DNA from: Salvator merianae
Lineage: Eukaryota; Chordata; Lepidosauria; Squamata; Teiidae
DNA length: 64,000 bases
NCBI GenBank assembly: GCA_003586115.2
Contig: QVOM02000112.1
Coordinates: 47,112,743 to 47,176,742, forward strand
Direction of reading: 5' to 3'
Part shown: positions 9,693 to 20,210 of the stretch, piece after piece
Position numbering within the stretch: position 1 is the stretch's first letter
How the letters are laid out: every line of letters begins with the position of its first letter
Notes under the pieces: model-generated
What the model was told of the DNA's origin: nothing
Databases searched by the model: none
What the model saw: the letters and a program-made list of their open reading frames with translations, nothing else
Translations under genes and position numbers: made by a program

Positions 9693-11011
9693 GTTGCTAT
9701 GACATGGGAAAGAGTGCTGAAGGCAGTAGCATGCTGGTGGCCACCATAGTTCGATGGTTTCCACTTCCCTTTGCGCCTTGCTTGCCAGTTTTCATTCTAC
9801 CTTTCACAACAGAGAACTAAACTGCTCTTTCCCAGTGGTAAGAGGTGGGACACCATCTCAGTTCTGAATAACAGGCAAGCCAAGAGAGAAAAATATTCAA
9901 GGATAGGTGCCTTAGGAGCTACTGTCCCACAACTCACAAAGGGAGATGAAGAGGAAAATGCAGTACAGCTTTCACCACTAAAGATAAGGAAAATGAGTGC
10001 AAGTGCATATTTAGGCTTCAAAGAGTCATACAAACCTAAGCGCCTACAGAGATGCACAGAAATATGCAAAAAAAGAAAAAAGAGATGAAGCACAAACATA
10101 ACATGTACAACAAAGGGCTCCAAATCTGCACACAGTTGCTGCAAAAGATACAAAAAGTAAACAAAGTACAGGAAAGTTCCAACATTGCCATGCTGAGATT
10201 TTGTCTATGTACAAGGGAATGATTGTGCTGCATTCTGTAAGCAAGGAGAAGTGGAGTAGAACTCATAGTAACCTATCCCTTGATTATGCTACTTGTTCCT
10301 CAAAACCTCCCTCAAATCCCAGCTATAGTCAGCAAGATAAGAATAACATCTTCCTCTACCCACACTGGAAAGCCCTGGCACAACCCTCCAACAGTCTGCT
10401 GAAGCTGCCACACTAAAGCAGCGAGCTGGACTATTGATCAAAAAGTGGAGCAAGACTAGATATAACCCAGTGAGCAGAAAGGCTGCATTTAAGCAGGAAT
10501 ATAACGTATCCTGCACAGATGGGCTTTCAAGGGCGTTATCTCAGCATATGAGAGACTGCCTGGGGCTGAAGAAAACATGAGGTGTGATCATGTCATAAGC
10601 AGTATTTATACTGCAGCACAGACTGACACAATCCCTTTTGAAAAGTGTGGGCAGAGTGACTGAAATAGGATTTCATTGCACAGAACCTACCAATCTCCCG
10701 TCTGGGTCCTTTTTAAAAAACCATGTGAGAAAGAACTGGATCCATCTAAGGAATTCCTTAGTTGTTATTTGCTCACCTTAACAGCAAAACAGCAGCATAT
10801 GCAGCTGTTGCCTGTGAGGGAGAGAAAGGTTTACTTTGCATTTGAATAGCTTGATAAGCTCTTGATGTGCTGCAGTTTTACCTTGTTCTCTTTGTTTTTA
10901 AAGCATCTATTGAACAGCAGCTCTAGGAAGCGGCATCGTAAGTACTAACTGCATATACAGAAAAACAGTTAGATCCCCAGCCTTCCACAGCAAAAAGGAA
11001 AGAACAATTTC
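9693..11011. other. unassigned sequence, possible conserved non-coding block near 10740-10930
   Basis: No repeat is recognised. Within 10740-10930 there are clustered E-box-like motifs (CATATG, CAGCTG), a CTTTGTT motif and balanced composition, unlike the repeats around it. That is only suggestive of a regulatory element. Short frames around 9770-10270 lack support. Confidence 0.3.
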
Positions 11012-11014
11012 TAA

Positions 11015-11432
11015 AGGTGCCTTCAGAGGCAAGAGGAAATTGCAGCATCTTCTTTAGATCCTGCCAACGCTGCCAGTCAGCAGGAAGCAATTTGAGGCTC
11101 CTAGCTGTGTCTGCTGGCTGCTTCGGTTATTGTTCCTGTTCCAAATACCTGGATGTCAGCCAAGTGCCCTCCTTTTATTTATTTTTTTGCTACACTTGGC
11201 TAACATCCGGGTATTTAAAACAGGAGCAATAATGCAAGGAGCCAGCAGATGGAGGTAAGCAATCGCTAATATGAGAAACCTGGCATCGTTGCCGGATTTC
11301 TGGTAATAGCGATGTTTCGGATATCACCTTGATATCCCAGGATCATATTGGGAATGCCACAAATGTGTGTGGAACTCCCAATATGATCCCAGGAGAATTG
11401 CAGGTTTTAACCCACCACGTCTGGATGCACCC
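11015..11432. mobile_element. TAA-flanked foldback MITE (family M2), 11.0-kb copy
   Basis: A 418-bp element with ends AGGTGCCTTCAGAGGCAAG and ACGTCTGGATGCACCC and flanking TAA at 11012-11014 and 11433-11435. TAA is the classic TWA target of PIF/Harbinger transposons. The interior has two palindromic modules. One pairs TTCCAAATACCTGGATG with CATCCGGGTATTTAAAA, the other is built on TGATCCCAGGAG and TCCCAGGATCATATTGGGA. It also has the family's GGTAAGCAATCGC block. The copy at 53066-53422 is the same element in opposite orientation and aligns along nearly its full length by eye. Confidence 0.82.
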
Positions 11433-11574
11433 TAACTCTTAACTGCGATGCCTCTTTTGTAAGCTGTTACAATTCTTACTGCTTGTCCAAAATAATGCTC
11501 CTTGATACCATTCCCAAAATTTACAAAAGGATTGTACCTTAACTATCTTGGGAAAACAGTAGGGGGAACTATGC

Positions 11575-12497
11575 AGTTAAAATAACAGTTGAGGAAGCAG
11601 TAATGGGCTGGATGAGGGCCAATAAATTGAAGCTGAATCCAGACAAGATGGAGGTACTGTATGTCACAGGGTCTCAGGTCCATGAAGTTGGAAAGCATCT
11701 GACCCTTGATGGGGTTGCTTTGCCCTGGAAAGGACAGGTGCGGAATCTGGATGTTCTCTTGGACTCTACGTTTACATTTGAAACTCAGATAGAGGTGTTG
11801 ACCAAGAATGCATACCTCCAGCTACAGCTGGTTCGCCAACTATGACATCTTCTGAAATAGACGATCTGACCACAGTAATCCATGCTTTGGTAACTTCCAG
11901 GTTGGATTACTGTAACGCACTTTACATGGGGCTGCCCTTGAAGACGGTTCGGAAGCTGCAACTGGTGCAGAATGCAGCAGCAAGACTGCTGAATGGAACA
12001 GCTGGCCGGATGAATATCATGGTGGTCTTAAAAGAGCTGCACTGGCTGCCAATTCGCTACCGAGCCCAATTCAAGATGTTAACTTTAACCTATAAGGCCC
12101 TAAATGGCTCGGGCCCCAAATACCTAAAGGAGCATCTTCTTCCATATCAGTCTGCCCATGCCTTAAGATCTGCAGATGAGGCCCTCCTAGTTGTACCACC
12201 GCCTTCAATAGCTAAAGGGGCAGGCATCTGGGGTGGGGACTTTTCAGTGGTGGCCCCCAGACTCTTCCCCCTGAGGTGCATCAAGCTTCTTCACTTTACA
12301 TCGTTAGGAGAGCAATAAAGACGCAACTATTTACCCTTGCCTTTGGCTAAAGCTACAGCTTTCCCTCTCTACTTTCAGGCTACTGTTTTATTGCGTGCCT
12401 TTTATGTTGTTATTGTTGTTGTAATTTTAATTGTTGTAACCCACCCTGAGACCTTCGGGTATAGGGCGAGATAAAAATATAAATAAATAAATAAGAT
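11575..12497 (+). pseudogene. L2 LINE, 5'-truncated 3' end
   Basis: The frame from about 11579 gives the post-catalytic RT part 'MGWMRANKLKLNPDK', then shifts frame near 11842 and continues with 'LDYCNALYMGLPLKTV', 'LQLVQNAAARLL', 'LKELHWLPIRYRAQFK' and 'LTYKALNG', all characteristic of the L2 C-terminus. The 3' UTR follows with GTAACCCACCCTGAGACC, then the AATAAATAAATAA tail at about 12480-12495. The catalytic part of RT and everything upstream is missing, as in most L2 insertions. One frameshift separates the two frames, so it is inactive. Closely related fragments occur at 15032-15637 and 57955-59118. Confidence 0.9.
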
Positions 12498-12551
12498 GTA
12501 ACTTGACTGTAAGGATCTCGTGACTACAGCACTTACTAGTGAAGCACTATA

Positions 12552-12560
12552 AAGATGGGA
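12552..12560. repeat. 9-bp target site duplication of SINE, left
   Basis: AAGATGGGA here is repeated exactly at 12763-12771, bracketing the SINE. Confidence 0.75.
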
Positions 12561-12762
12561 GGGAATAACTATAGCTCAGCGGTAAAGCAAACTGTCTCGA
12601 AAACAGAGGACCACTGGTTCAATCTCCAGCCTCTACCCAAAAGTAGGCAATGGCAAACAACTTATGTATCCCTGCCAAGAAAACTGCATAGAGGTGCCCA
12701 TAGAGATGCCATGCAGTCAACCAGAAGTCAGTCATGACTTGGTGGTACCCAACAACAACATG
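12561..12762 (+). mobile_element. tRNA-derived SINE with ACA-type tail
   Basis: The head has an RNA polymerase III box A (TAGCTCAGCGGTAAAGC near 12572) and a box B (GGTTCAATCTC near 12617), typical of a tRNA-derived SINE. The body contains GCCAAGAAAACTGCATAGAG and GTCATGACTTGGTGGTACCC, and the 3' end is an AACAACAACA run. A 9-bp duplication AAGATGGGA flanks it, showing LINE-mediated retroposition. The minus-strand copy at 56633-56819 shares the head and the AAGAAAACTGCAT block. It resembles the ACA/Sauria SINE groups of reptiles; the exact family name is not certain. Confidence 0.82.
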
Positions 12763-12771
12763 AAGATGGGA

Positions 12772-13798
12772 CCCCAAAATAGAATTAAATTACTGCACTC
12801 ACCAGAAGTCGTGAGGAACGGTCACTCTTGCCTAAGCTTACCCACCCCAGTCCATGATTTGACTGTTTCTCTTCTTTCTGCTACAGTTAACAGATTCCAC
12901 ATAAATTAAAATTCTAATGACTAGCATGGCAAAATCAACAGAGACTCTGAAATTCTGTGCATTGTTTAATGAAGTTAAGTCTTCCCTGATGCCATCTAGC
13001 TGTGAGCTATTACTAACTAAACAGCAACATACTACATAGCAAAGCTCCTGCCTTAACCTTCTCATTTGGCGTCATCAACAGGGTGTGAAATGAGGGGACA
13101 GGAGGTATCTGTAAGGTCCCATACCAGATGTAAATGCCCCCAACTCCTGCCTCCAAAAGGGGTGACCTTCCCTTAAGGACAAAACAGTCAATGTTATTTG
13201 AAACCTATAATCAGAAAACAAAGTCAAGTGAGTCAGGTAGATAATAAATATGATATGCATTATGTAAATGTAAATTATGATTTGCAGTATGTAACTATAA
13301 AAACTACCAAGCATGCTTTAAAAGTATAAATACAAACCAACAAAGATGCACTGAATTATCTGAGTCATCTGCTAGAACAATCCACTATAGTCATATTACC
13401 CAGCAGTATTCAGATTATATGAATAACCTGCAGTTTAGCATCCAAGCTATCTAACATTCCTTCAAAAGCCTTTTCACAGTGTACAGCAATGTCAAATTGA
13501 GAAACTAGAAATTGAGAATGTAATTAAGGCTCAAACTGGAACAGGCTGTGCAGGGTCAGATTCTGTGTCCTTCGTAGGGTAAAGCCAATTTTGTATCCTT
13601 CATAGAATAAAGCCAGACATGTTTTGATTTGGCTTGAGGGTAAAAGTACAACATGATACAATAATAGCATCATGACAAGATCAATGCAAGAAATATATAT
13701 GCACAAGACTAGCCACAAAAATACACTTGGCAAGGTCCATGAGCGTAAGAGTGAAAACACAACTGTTGATTGCTACTACAAAGTAAAATAAAAGTCAT
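12772..13798. other. unassigned AT-rich sequence
   Basis: No repeat or coding signal is recognised. Frames of up to about 80 codons on the minus strand have no motif. Confidence 0.45.
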
Positions 13799-13996
13799 AT
13801 GCCATGTCCAGGCAGAGGGAAAGTAGCGCTACTATGGCTTGGCTATGTTGGGATTGCCACACGTATCTGTGGCAACCCCAAAATAGCCCAGCGATAAAGG
13901 GGTGAAAACCTGCTATAACCTATTTCGGGAAAACCTGACTCTGAACATGGGTTTTCCCAAAATATCACTATATTTTATCTGTCTGGATGCTGCCAG
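13799..13996. mobile_element. short foldback MITE related to family M2
   Basis: The ends GCCATGTCCAGGCAG and CTGTCTGGATGCTGCC are inverted relatives. The interior has a palindrome in which GGGATTGCCACACG pairs with CTGTGGCAACCCC, and the GGAAAACCTG/CAGGTTTT blocks common to family M2. No clear target duplication is seen. Confidence 0.6.
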
Positions 13997-15031
13997 TGGG
14001 AACCACCAACTTGACCGTGACAAATGAACATGTCCAGGGCCCAGAAAAGGCAGTCATGCGTGCCTGGTGGTGGTGATCACACACTTCGCACCATCAAAAT
14101 ATCCATATGTGCGCTTCACTATATCACACACAGACAGCGCCAGCCTCATATTGTATATTCAACAAGCAATTATTTTGGAGGGGCTTTCCTCTGGAATATC
14201 ACTTGTAAACACAATTTTCGGGCAGCTTCTGGAGTTGACCATAATATACACCACCACTATAAAAGAGTCATAGACTCTAAAACAATGAAAAACCATCAGT
14301 GCTGTGAAGCAGAAGAACAATGCCAAACACTTGGTAATAGCTCAGTTTGAACAGATGCAAACTACTCTGAGGTTACTCCCTGCAGAGGAGTCAGCATGGG
14401 GAATGGATCAGCCCAGCCCTATGCCAACTCTTTGCCTGGCACACCAGGCCAAGTACCAGGTTGTATGTCTTGGTCCCTAGCCAGCTTCAATCCAAAGGGC
14501 AAGGAGGGCAGACACAAAGCTTGACACATTTATCAGAAGCCCTCCTGCATGCCAACTTCATGATGGTAGCCCAATTGACAGAAAAGTCTGTTCATTTGTA
14601 TTTACACAGATGAAATAATGTATAATTGAGAAGGAAAACTGCAGGCTCTGCACCCGAGGTAGCCAAACCAACCCTAGCTTCTGTTGTAGACTACACATGT
14701 TTGCTCTCTATCCCTATACTGGCACTTAGATCATCCGTTTTCCACACTGGAAAACTTTCCAGATGAAGTTTTGTGCTACATCTTCCAGAGGCTAAAACTG
14801 ACTTTCCTGGAAGTGAATGTACTAGGGAGGCTAATTCCAGCCAATGTATCCAGTTGAAAAATGAAAAGAAACAGGATAGAGGAAGATGACAACAAACAAA
14901 TAAAATAAAAGTTTTGGATTGTTCAGGAGGGAAAAGGAAAAGGGAGGGAAACATTCAGAAGTAGAAAAGGGAAGGGAAGAAAGAAGACAGAGAAAAATAA
15001 ATTCACATGAGGAGAAATACCAGAACGATAG
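13997..15031. other. unassigned sequence
   Basis: Unrecognised, including an A/G-rich stretch at about 14890-15000. A frame of 108 codons near 14024-14350 has no recognisable domain and lies beside a MITE. Confidence 0.45.
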
Positions 15032-15637
15032 AGACCACATTGGACTGTTATAATGCACTCTACGTGGGGCTGCCCTTGAAGACGGTTCAGAAACTGCAGC
15101 TGGTGCAGAATGAAGCTACTAGGCTGCTGACATGGACAGCTGGCCAGATGCACATCATGCCAGTCTTAAAAGAGCTGCACAGGCTGCCAATTCACTACTG
15201 AGCCCAATTCAAGGTGTTAACCTTAACTTATAAGGCCCTAAATGACTTGGGCCCCAAATATCTAAAGGAACACCTTCTTCCATACCAACCTGCCCATGCC
15301 TTAAGATCTGTAGGGGATGCCCTTCTGGTTTTACCACTACCGTCAGTAGCAAAAGGGGTGAGTACTTAGGATAGGGCCTTCTCAGTGATGGCTCCCAGAC
15401 TATGGAGTAGTCTCCCCTCTGAGATGCATCATGCATCTTCACTTAATATGTTTAGGAAAACAGTGAAGATACACCTCTTTGCCCTGGCCTTTGGCTAAAT
15501 AAGGAAACAGCTTTTCCTCCCCATTTTCAGACACCGTTATTGTTTTTGTAAGTTCATTTAAATTGTTTTTTAATTATGTAACCCGCTCTGAGACCTTTGG
15601 GTATAGGGCAGAATAAAAATGCAATAAATAAATAAAT
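15032..15637 (+). pseudogene. L2 LINE, short 3' fragment
   Basis: The translation from about 15037 shows 'YNALYVGLPLKTV', 'LQLVQNEATRLL' and 'VLKELHRLPIHY', then a stop at about 15199, after which the L2 C-terminus continues in broken form. The 3' UTR has GTAACCCGCTCTGAGACC and the tail AATAAATAAATAAA at about 15624-15637. It is 5'-truncated within the C-terminal domain and inactive, and appears older than the copy at 11575. Confidence 0.85.
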
Positions 15638-15723
15638 CTGAATTCCCTCAGAGTGCATGCGTCTTTGGGAAGGAGGAGTGTTTCTCTTCTGACAGAACTT
15701 TTTGTTAGAATATTAACTTAACT

Positions 15724-15939
15724 GAGGCTGTGATCAGACAAGACAAAAAAAACAATTCTGAGACAGCTTTGAGAAGGCTTTGAGATGGGATTGTACACAC
15801 ACCAGTATACCCCTCCACCCTCTCATGAACATTCTGTGGTAGAAAGGGTCAATTAGAGAAGCCTTGGGAACATGAGGGCCACACACTGTCTCTTGAGGCG
15901 CCTCTGGGGTGCCCCTTTTGTTATGTCTGAACACAGTCC
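15724..15939. mobile_element. MITE, 'GGCTGTGTTCAGAC' family, copy 3
   Basis: The left end GAGGCTGTGATCAGACA and right end TGTCTGAACACAGTCC form a terminal inverted repeat. The interior has CACACACCAGTATACCCC, TCATGAACATTCTG and CTCTTGAGGCGCCTCTG, all shared with the copies at 0.7, 5.4, 19.9 and 41.8 kb. It follows the L2 fragment by fewer than 100 bases. No clean target duplication is seen. Confidence 0.75.
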
Positions 15940-16814
15940 GAGTGTTTCCTCCATCCACCATCCTATGCGCAGACGTGCACATCACTAAAAAGCGCACAGA
16001 CAGCATGGGCCTCTGTCTAGTCAACAGGAGATAATTCTGTAAGGGCTGTTCTTCAGAGTATCACCTGTTACCATGATATGTGACCAGTGTCTTTTATGCT
16101 GCAGCTGCTCTGCTGTTCTACTGGAGGAAAAGTGAGTAGAAGTGGATTTCTGAACATTCCCAGGATTAACATCAGTCGCAAAGCACACAATACTTTTTTT
16201 TATTAATCCTTTATTAATTTTAAGAAGAAAATAAACAGATAATATGGCAACAGTACAGTGCTTACAGGGGTGGGTGAAGAGGGGAGGTATGCTTAACTGT
16301 ACTCACAAAATCTGTAAGCAAAGTGAGCAATACTTGATGGCATCCACCAACAGTTGTTTACCGAGCACAGAAAGAGGTAGAAGACACGACACAGATCACC
16401 CTTCTCCCACCACATAAGTCTTTTGTCTTCCAGATGAAGAAAGAAAACGAGAAGCAACCTGAGGGCTCAAGGAAATGCCTTACTCCAGACTAATAAATTA
16501 GACTTCAAAGACAGACCTTTGTACAGGAGTCTGCAAGTGATCTTCTCACTTTATTAACTGCTTTTGCCTTTGGAGAATTGACGCTGATCTTTAGTAACTG
16601 TTTTGTTTTAGCATCCCAGTGAAGCTTTTGTATTGTTCTCCTGAGTGCATGTTTGAGTCATCTGTGCACTGCTGTGCTTTCCTCTATGAGGGACTCATTC
16701 AAAGGCTTGGTTCTGTCATCAACATGCTGCTGGTTCATACTATCACCACAATGTCATGCTTAACTTTCTTTTAGGAAAGGAAAAGAAGAAGAAAAGGAGA
16801 TTTTGTTTTACTTT
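15940..16814. other. unassigned sequence with a minus-strand AATAAA-like end near 16194-16225
   Basis: At 16194-16225 the minus strand reads AATTAATAAAGGATTAATAA followed by a short A run, like a polyadenylated retroposon end, but no upstream body can be identified. The rest, 16230-16800, is unrecognised, without frames of interest. Confidence 0.35.
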
Positions 16815-16910
16815 ACTTATTTATAACATTCGTTATATCACCCAGAGATTCCAGGGTGGGTCACAACATATGATTAAGCAAACATTAAAACATATTTAAA
16901 ATATAACCCA
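16815..16910 (-). repeat. L2-like retroposon tail, reverse orientation
   Basis: On the minus strand it reads ACCCACCCTGGAATCTCTGG, then TATAACGAATGTTATAAATA, the usual 'acccaccctgg ... ataaata' ending of L2 LINEs and L2-mobilised SINEs. The remainder of the element cannot be assigned. Confidence 0.55.
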
Positions 16911-17633
16911 TCCAGCTCCTTCCCTCCCACCCTGGCAGGACTACATTCAGAGGAACTAAGAATCAAAAGCCCAGGTGAAAAGGTACATCGTAACCAGGCA
17001 CCAAAAATCATATAAAGTCGGTGCCTGGGCTGGTTGCTGGCTTGGCCCAATAACAAAACCTTGCAGATTCTGGATCTGGCATCGAGCACAAATGAAGTGT
17101 GGAATTGGCACTTGGTGGCAGCAATTCCTCTTTCTTGTTATGTTGCCAGCAAAAGTAGCTAAAAGTACGTTATGAGAAAAGTAAAGGAGAAGGCTCTCTA
17201 AAGTCTGTATGGAACCCTTCAGAAAGCGGTAAAGAAATGGAGCCATTTGGATTTTTTTGAGGGGAGGGAGCATAAGTGTCCAAACCAAGAAATACCTGTA
17301 TATACTTTAATATTCCTGGAAGTGACCTTAAAAAGTTTTGGGAGCATCTTTTCTCAAATGAAACTGCCTGGCCCTCAAGATCAGCCTCAGAGGCCCTGCT
17401 TGGAGTCCCTGCATCATGGTCTTGAATCTCAGCTGACTTTTAAAATTTCCCAGCTAAGCAGACTTCCTGCCATGAGCCAGCAAGAGACAGGTTCCAAACT
17501 AACACCACCCTTGCAGCTGTCTGACAGGAAAATCTAACCCCTTCATCCTGCTTCCACTTTCCTTTGACATCCTGTGCCTATGAAGATCTTCTCCTTTCTG
17601 TTACTTCAACCAATTATGATCACCTTGGCCGCG
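16911..17633. other. unassigned sequence
   Basis: No repeat structure is recognised. Frames at about 16956-17288 and 17247-17537 overlap on opposite strands without motifs. Confidence 0.4.
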
Positions 17634-17636
17634 GTC

Positions 17637-18809
17637 CGACATCGTAAATTTAATCCGTATCAGAAGAGTACAAGGACTGAATTCATCTTCTGATCGTTCC
17701 CCCAGTTACAGTTTAACACGGACTCAATTCGTACTTGCTCGTTCCCACACTGATATTTCCCGTGCTTGGCACGGAAAAACAGTACCTTTTCTGCCTCCAC
17801 CCCTCATCAAATTCTTCTCTCTGTGCAGTCAGTGATTGGCTGCAGTCCCAACGTTCAAATCTTGACGTCACAGGGGCGGGAAAGACAAGCTCCGCTCTCT
17901 GTAGGTCCCCGCTGCTGCCTCAGAACATGGACTCACTTGGCAGCATTACTAGTCATTCACCATTTGCTCCTTCTCCCCACTACAGCCTCTATCTACACAA
18001 GCAGAACTTTAAAACTATGTGTACCGCACAATTAAGCTTTTTAAAGGGCTCATGGCGATTTCTGCTCCCTTGCAAGTGCACTTTTGCGCAATTGTGCAAT
18101 TTAAAAGTAGCACAAAAGCAGGGAGAAGACCATGACAAAGGGGGAACGTGGGGGGGCTCTATTATCTTGATAGTGCAGTTCATCGCCAGCAAATGGACTT
18201 TGCCTCATCTCCCCCCGAGACATCTGCAGCGGCATGTGTCCCCGCTGTGTAGCTGTGTGCTGCTGATGGCAAAACTCATCTTGAGTGGGTTCTTTGTTGG
18301 GGCAAGAGGACTGCAACCCCAAACAGGCGCAGTTTCTTTTTTGGTTTAAAGAGCAGACGGAAGTGGAGGAAGCCTTTAATTTCTTCCTGGCAGTGTCGAA
18401 TGGGGAATAAAGAAAGAGAAAGGACCACAGCTTAGCAAAGTAAAAAGGACGACGGTTTCTTTTCCTCTGGCAGCAACGGAAGGGGGGATAATGGAAGCAG
18501 AGGAAACTACTGTGCTTCCTGCCCACCCACAAAGTCTGTCATTGGACGGCACAAAATGGGGATCCCTCCCTCTGCACACACCCCAAAAAGTATGGTCCCT
18601 CCCAAATAGTCTTCTTCCCCATTCCCACATCGCAAAGTAAAGCGCACTAGCGATCTGGAACGGCTTGAGAACTCATTAAATCCAAATACAAAGTAGTCCG
18701 AATTTCGCCAATTTAGTCCAGAAAAACTACGGAACGGCAAGATCTTGTTGGGACAGGGGGAACTGAAGACGGCCTGTAAACTGATTAAATGCCATGTCGG
18801 AACGCGGCC
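17637..18809. mobile_element. large Harbinger-like non-autonomous element, copy 1
   Basis: A 1173-bp element with inverted ends GGCCGCGGTCCGACATCG on the left and ATGTCGGAACGCGGCC on the right, and CTT flanking both sides (17634-17636, 18810-18812). The interior has the palindromic patch TTTTGCGCAATTGTGCAA and CT-rich blocks. A second copy lies in inverted orientation at about 20211-21600. Frames of 204, 143 and 89 codons cross it on both strands but show no transposase motif and are not conserved between the copies, so it is considered non-coding. The GGCC termini and 3-bp duplication relate it to the smaller elements at 9117 and 46104. Confidence 0.8.
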
Positions 18810-18895
18810 CTTGATTTAACAACATAAAAACCCACATCCAGAGGGCTAGCAATTGCAGAAGGGATTCTAGGTGTAGGTTTTGCTGTCTTAACTAA

Positions 18896-19562
18896 GGCCG
18901 CATCCAGGCAAGGACTAGAATGTGCATTAACCTGGCCCTGTATTGGGGTGAAATCCTGCTTTATCACTGTTCCAGGAAAATTCACTCTCAGACCGGGTTT
19001 TCCTAGAATAGCAATACAGGCTTACCCACCTGGACTCTTGCCTCCATGGTCTCCAAAATGGAAATGCCCATGATGCAAGTACACTTGTTCGTGCGCTTCC
19101 GAGTATTTTGCATCATCGAAATACACAGAAGTACGCACCATGCCACTGCAGGAGCAAGCACCCAGACAGGTAAGGGCCCAGGTTTGCCTCGTGATGTTTC
19201 CCTGATGTTTGGCAGGGACAGCGAGAGGTAAGTGCAGGATCTAAACAGCAGTGGCGTAAGAAGGGGGGGGCGAGGGGGGCAGTCCACCCCAGGCAGCACA
19301 TCATCCTAGGCGGCACGTCCAGCCAGGGCCTTCTCTGCCCACCCGGCATGCAAAGTTTCTCCAGAGCGCAAGCAAGAAGGAGAGCGCGGCACAGCACCCA
19401 GCCAACCAGCCGTCGGCGGGGTGGTGGCAGAGGTAGGAGGCTACAGGGTAGGGCGCCCTCACTCGTGCTCCTCTGCTGCCACGTGGCCCCAGGCAGCAAA
19501 ATTTTAGCTACACCTCTGCTAAACAGGATCCTGCCCCTTCCTCTTACCATCTGGAGGCACCC
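18896..19562. mobile_element. TAA-flanked MITE (family M2) split by a hAT-like insertion
   Basis: Left end GGCCGCATCCAGGCAAGG, right end CTTACCATCTGGAGGCACCC, with TAA on both sides (18893-18895 and 19563-19565). Without the nested hAT-like element and its duplication the length is about 389 bp, close to other M2 copies (357 and 418 bp). The blocks GAAATCCTGCTTTATCACTG, CCAGGAAAATTCACTCTC and AGGTAAGTGCAGGATC belong to the family. Confidence 0.78.
19249..19518 (+). mobile_element. non-autonomous hAT-like element, copy 2, nested in M2
   Basis: A 270-bp element that starts CAGTGGCGTAAGAAG and ends TTTTAGCTACACCTCTG. It is flanked by an exact 8-bp duplication CTAAACAG at 19241-19248 and 19519-19526. 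It is the same family as 2736-3023, in opposite orientation. The duplication lies inside the M2 MITE, so the order of events is M2 first, hAT-like second. It is non-coding. Confidence 0.88.
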
Positions 19563-19645
19563 TAATCCTACAACAGGATTTTGGCTTTTGACCCTTCCAA
19601 TTTCTTTTACTTTTCTTTCCCTTTTATACTTTCTTACACAAACTT

Positions 19646-19782
19646 AGGCTACATCCAGTCATTTACTTATTCTGCTATATTTGAATATTCCAGAATAAAG
19701 CACGGATATTCCAGAATATCCATGCTTTACTCTGGAATATCCAAATATAGCAGAATGAGTAAGCGGGGTCTGGATGCAGATT
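19646..19782. mobile_element. hairpin MITE, copy 1
   Basis: A nearly complete foldback. The left arm has ATTCTGCTATATTTGAATAT and AATAAAGCACGGATATTCC. The right arm has the inverted TCTGGAATATCCAAATATAG followed by CAGAATGAGTAAG. The outer ends are CTACATCCAG and CTGGATGCAG. A sister copy is at 30664-30780. The ends resemble the M2 family's 'GCATCCAG' terminus, so it may be a reduced M2 relative. Confidence 0.75.
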
Positions 19783-19852
19783 TCATTACTCAGTCTTGGA
19801 GCTATAATGATTTCTGGTCAAGAACTGTCAGCTCCTCCCCATGACTACTTTA

Positions 19853-20056
19853 GGCTGCGTTCAAGCATAACAAAAGGAGTGGCTCAGAGAGAGACATTGT
19901 GTGGCTTTCATGTTCCCAACTTTCTCTGATCCACCTTTTCTACCACAAAATGTTTATGACAGGGGGGAGGGGCAGACTGGTGTGTGAATGATCCCAACTC
20001 AAAGCCGTCTCTTAACCGCCTCTAAGATGTTCTTTTTTTGCTGTGTCTGATCAGCC
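19853..20056. mobile_element. MITE, 'GGCTGTGTTCAGAC' family, copy 4
   Basis: The ends GGCTGCGTTCAAGCATAAC and GTGTCTGATCAGCC are inverted repeats. TTA is present on both sides (19850-19852 and 20057-20059), a 3-bp target of the TWA type expected for PIF/Harbinger. Relative to copies 3 and 5 it is in reverse orientation, with the GACAGGGGGGAGGGGCAGAC block. Confidence 0.75.
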
Positions 20057-20210
20057 TTAGACTATGTTACTAGGTTGAAGTAAATGGAAGTTCATAAGGA
20101 AACCAGACAAAAGCTGCCAAACAGAAGTGTAGGAATTTGGTGGCAAGTCCCCTGTTCTTCCCGCTACAATTCAGTAGAAATCCTATTTCCCCTGCCCTAA
20201 GTGATAAGTA
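20057..20210. other. short unassigned spacer
   Basis: Unrecognised sequence between the MITE and the second large Harbinger-like element. Confidence 0.3.

Noticed and set aside
9003..9764. overlapping arginine/serine-rich frames on both strands
   Set aside because: They follow the CpG-rich composition and tandem motif of the MITE at 9117-9689.
12561..12640. functional tRNA gene
   Set aside because: Box A and B are present, but the sequence continues as a SINE body with a tail and target duplications, and no cloverleaf is evident.
16194..16760. processed pseudogene suggested by AATAAA plus A run on the minus strand
   Set aside because: The A run is short and no coding similarity or target duplication was seen upstream.
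17735..18349. 204-codon open frame, the longest in the window
   Set aside because: It lies wholly inside a non-autonomous Harbinger-like element, has no transposase motif, and is not open in the second copy at 20.2-21.6 kb.
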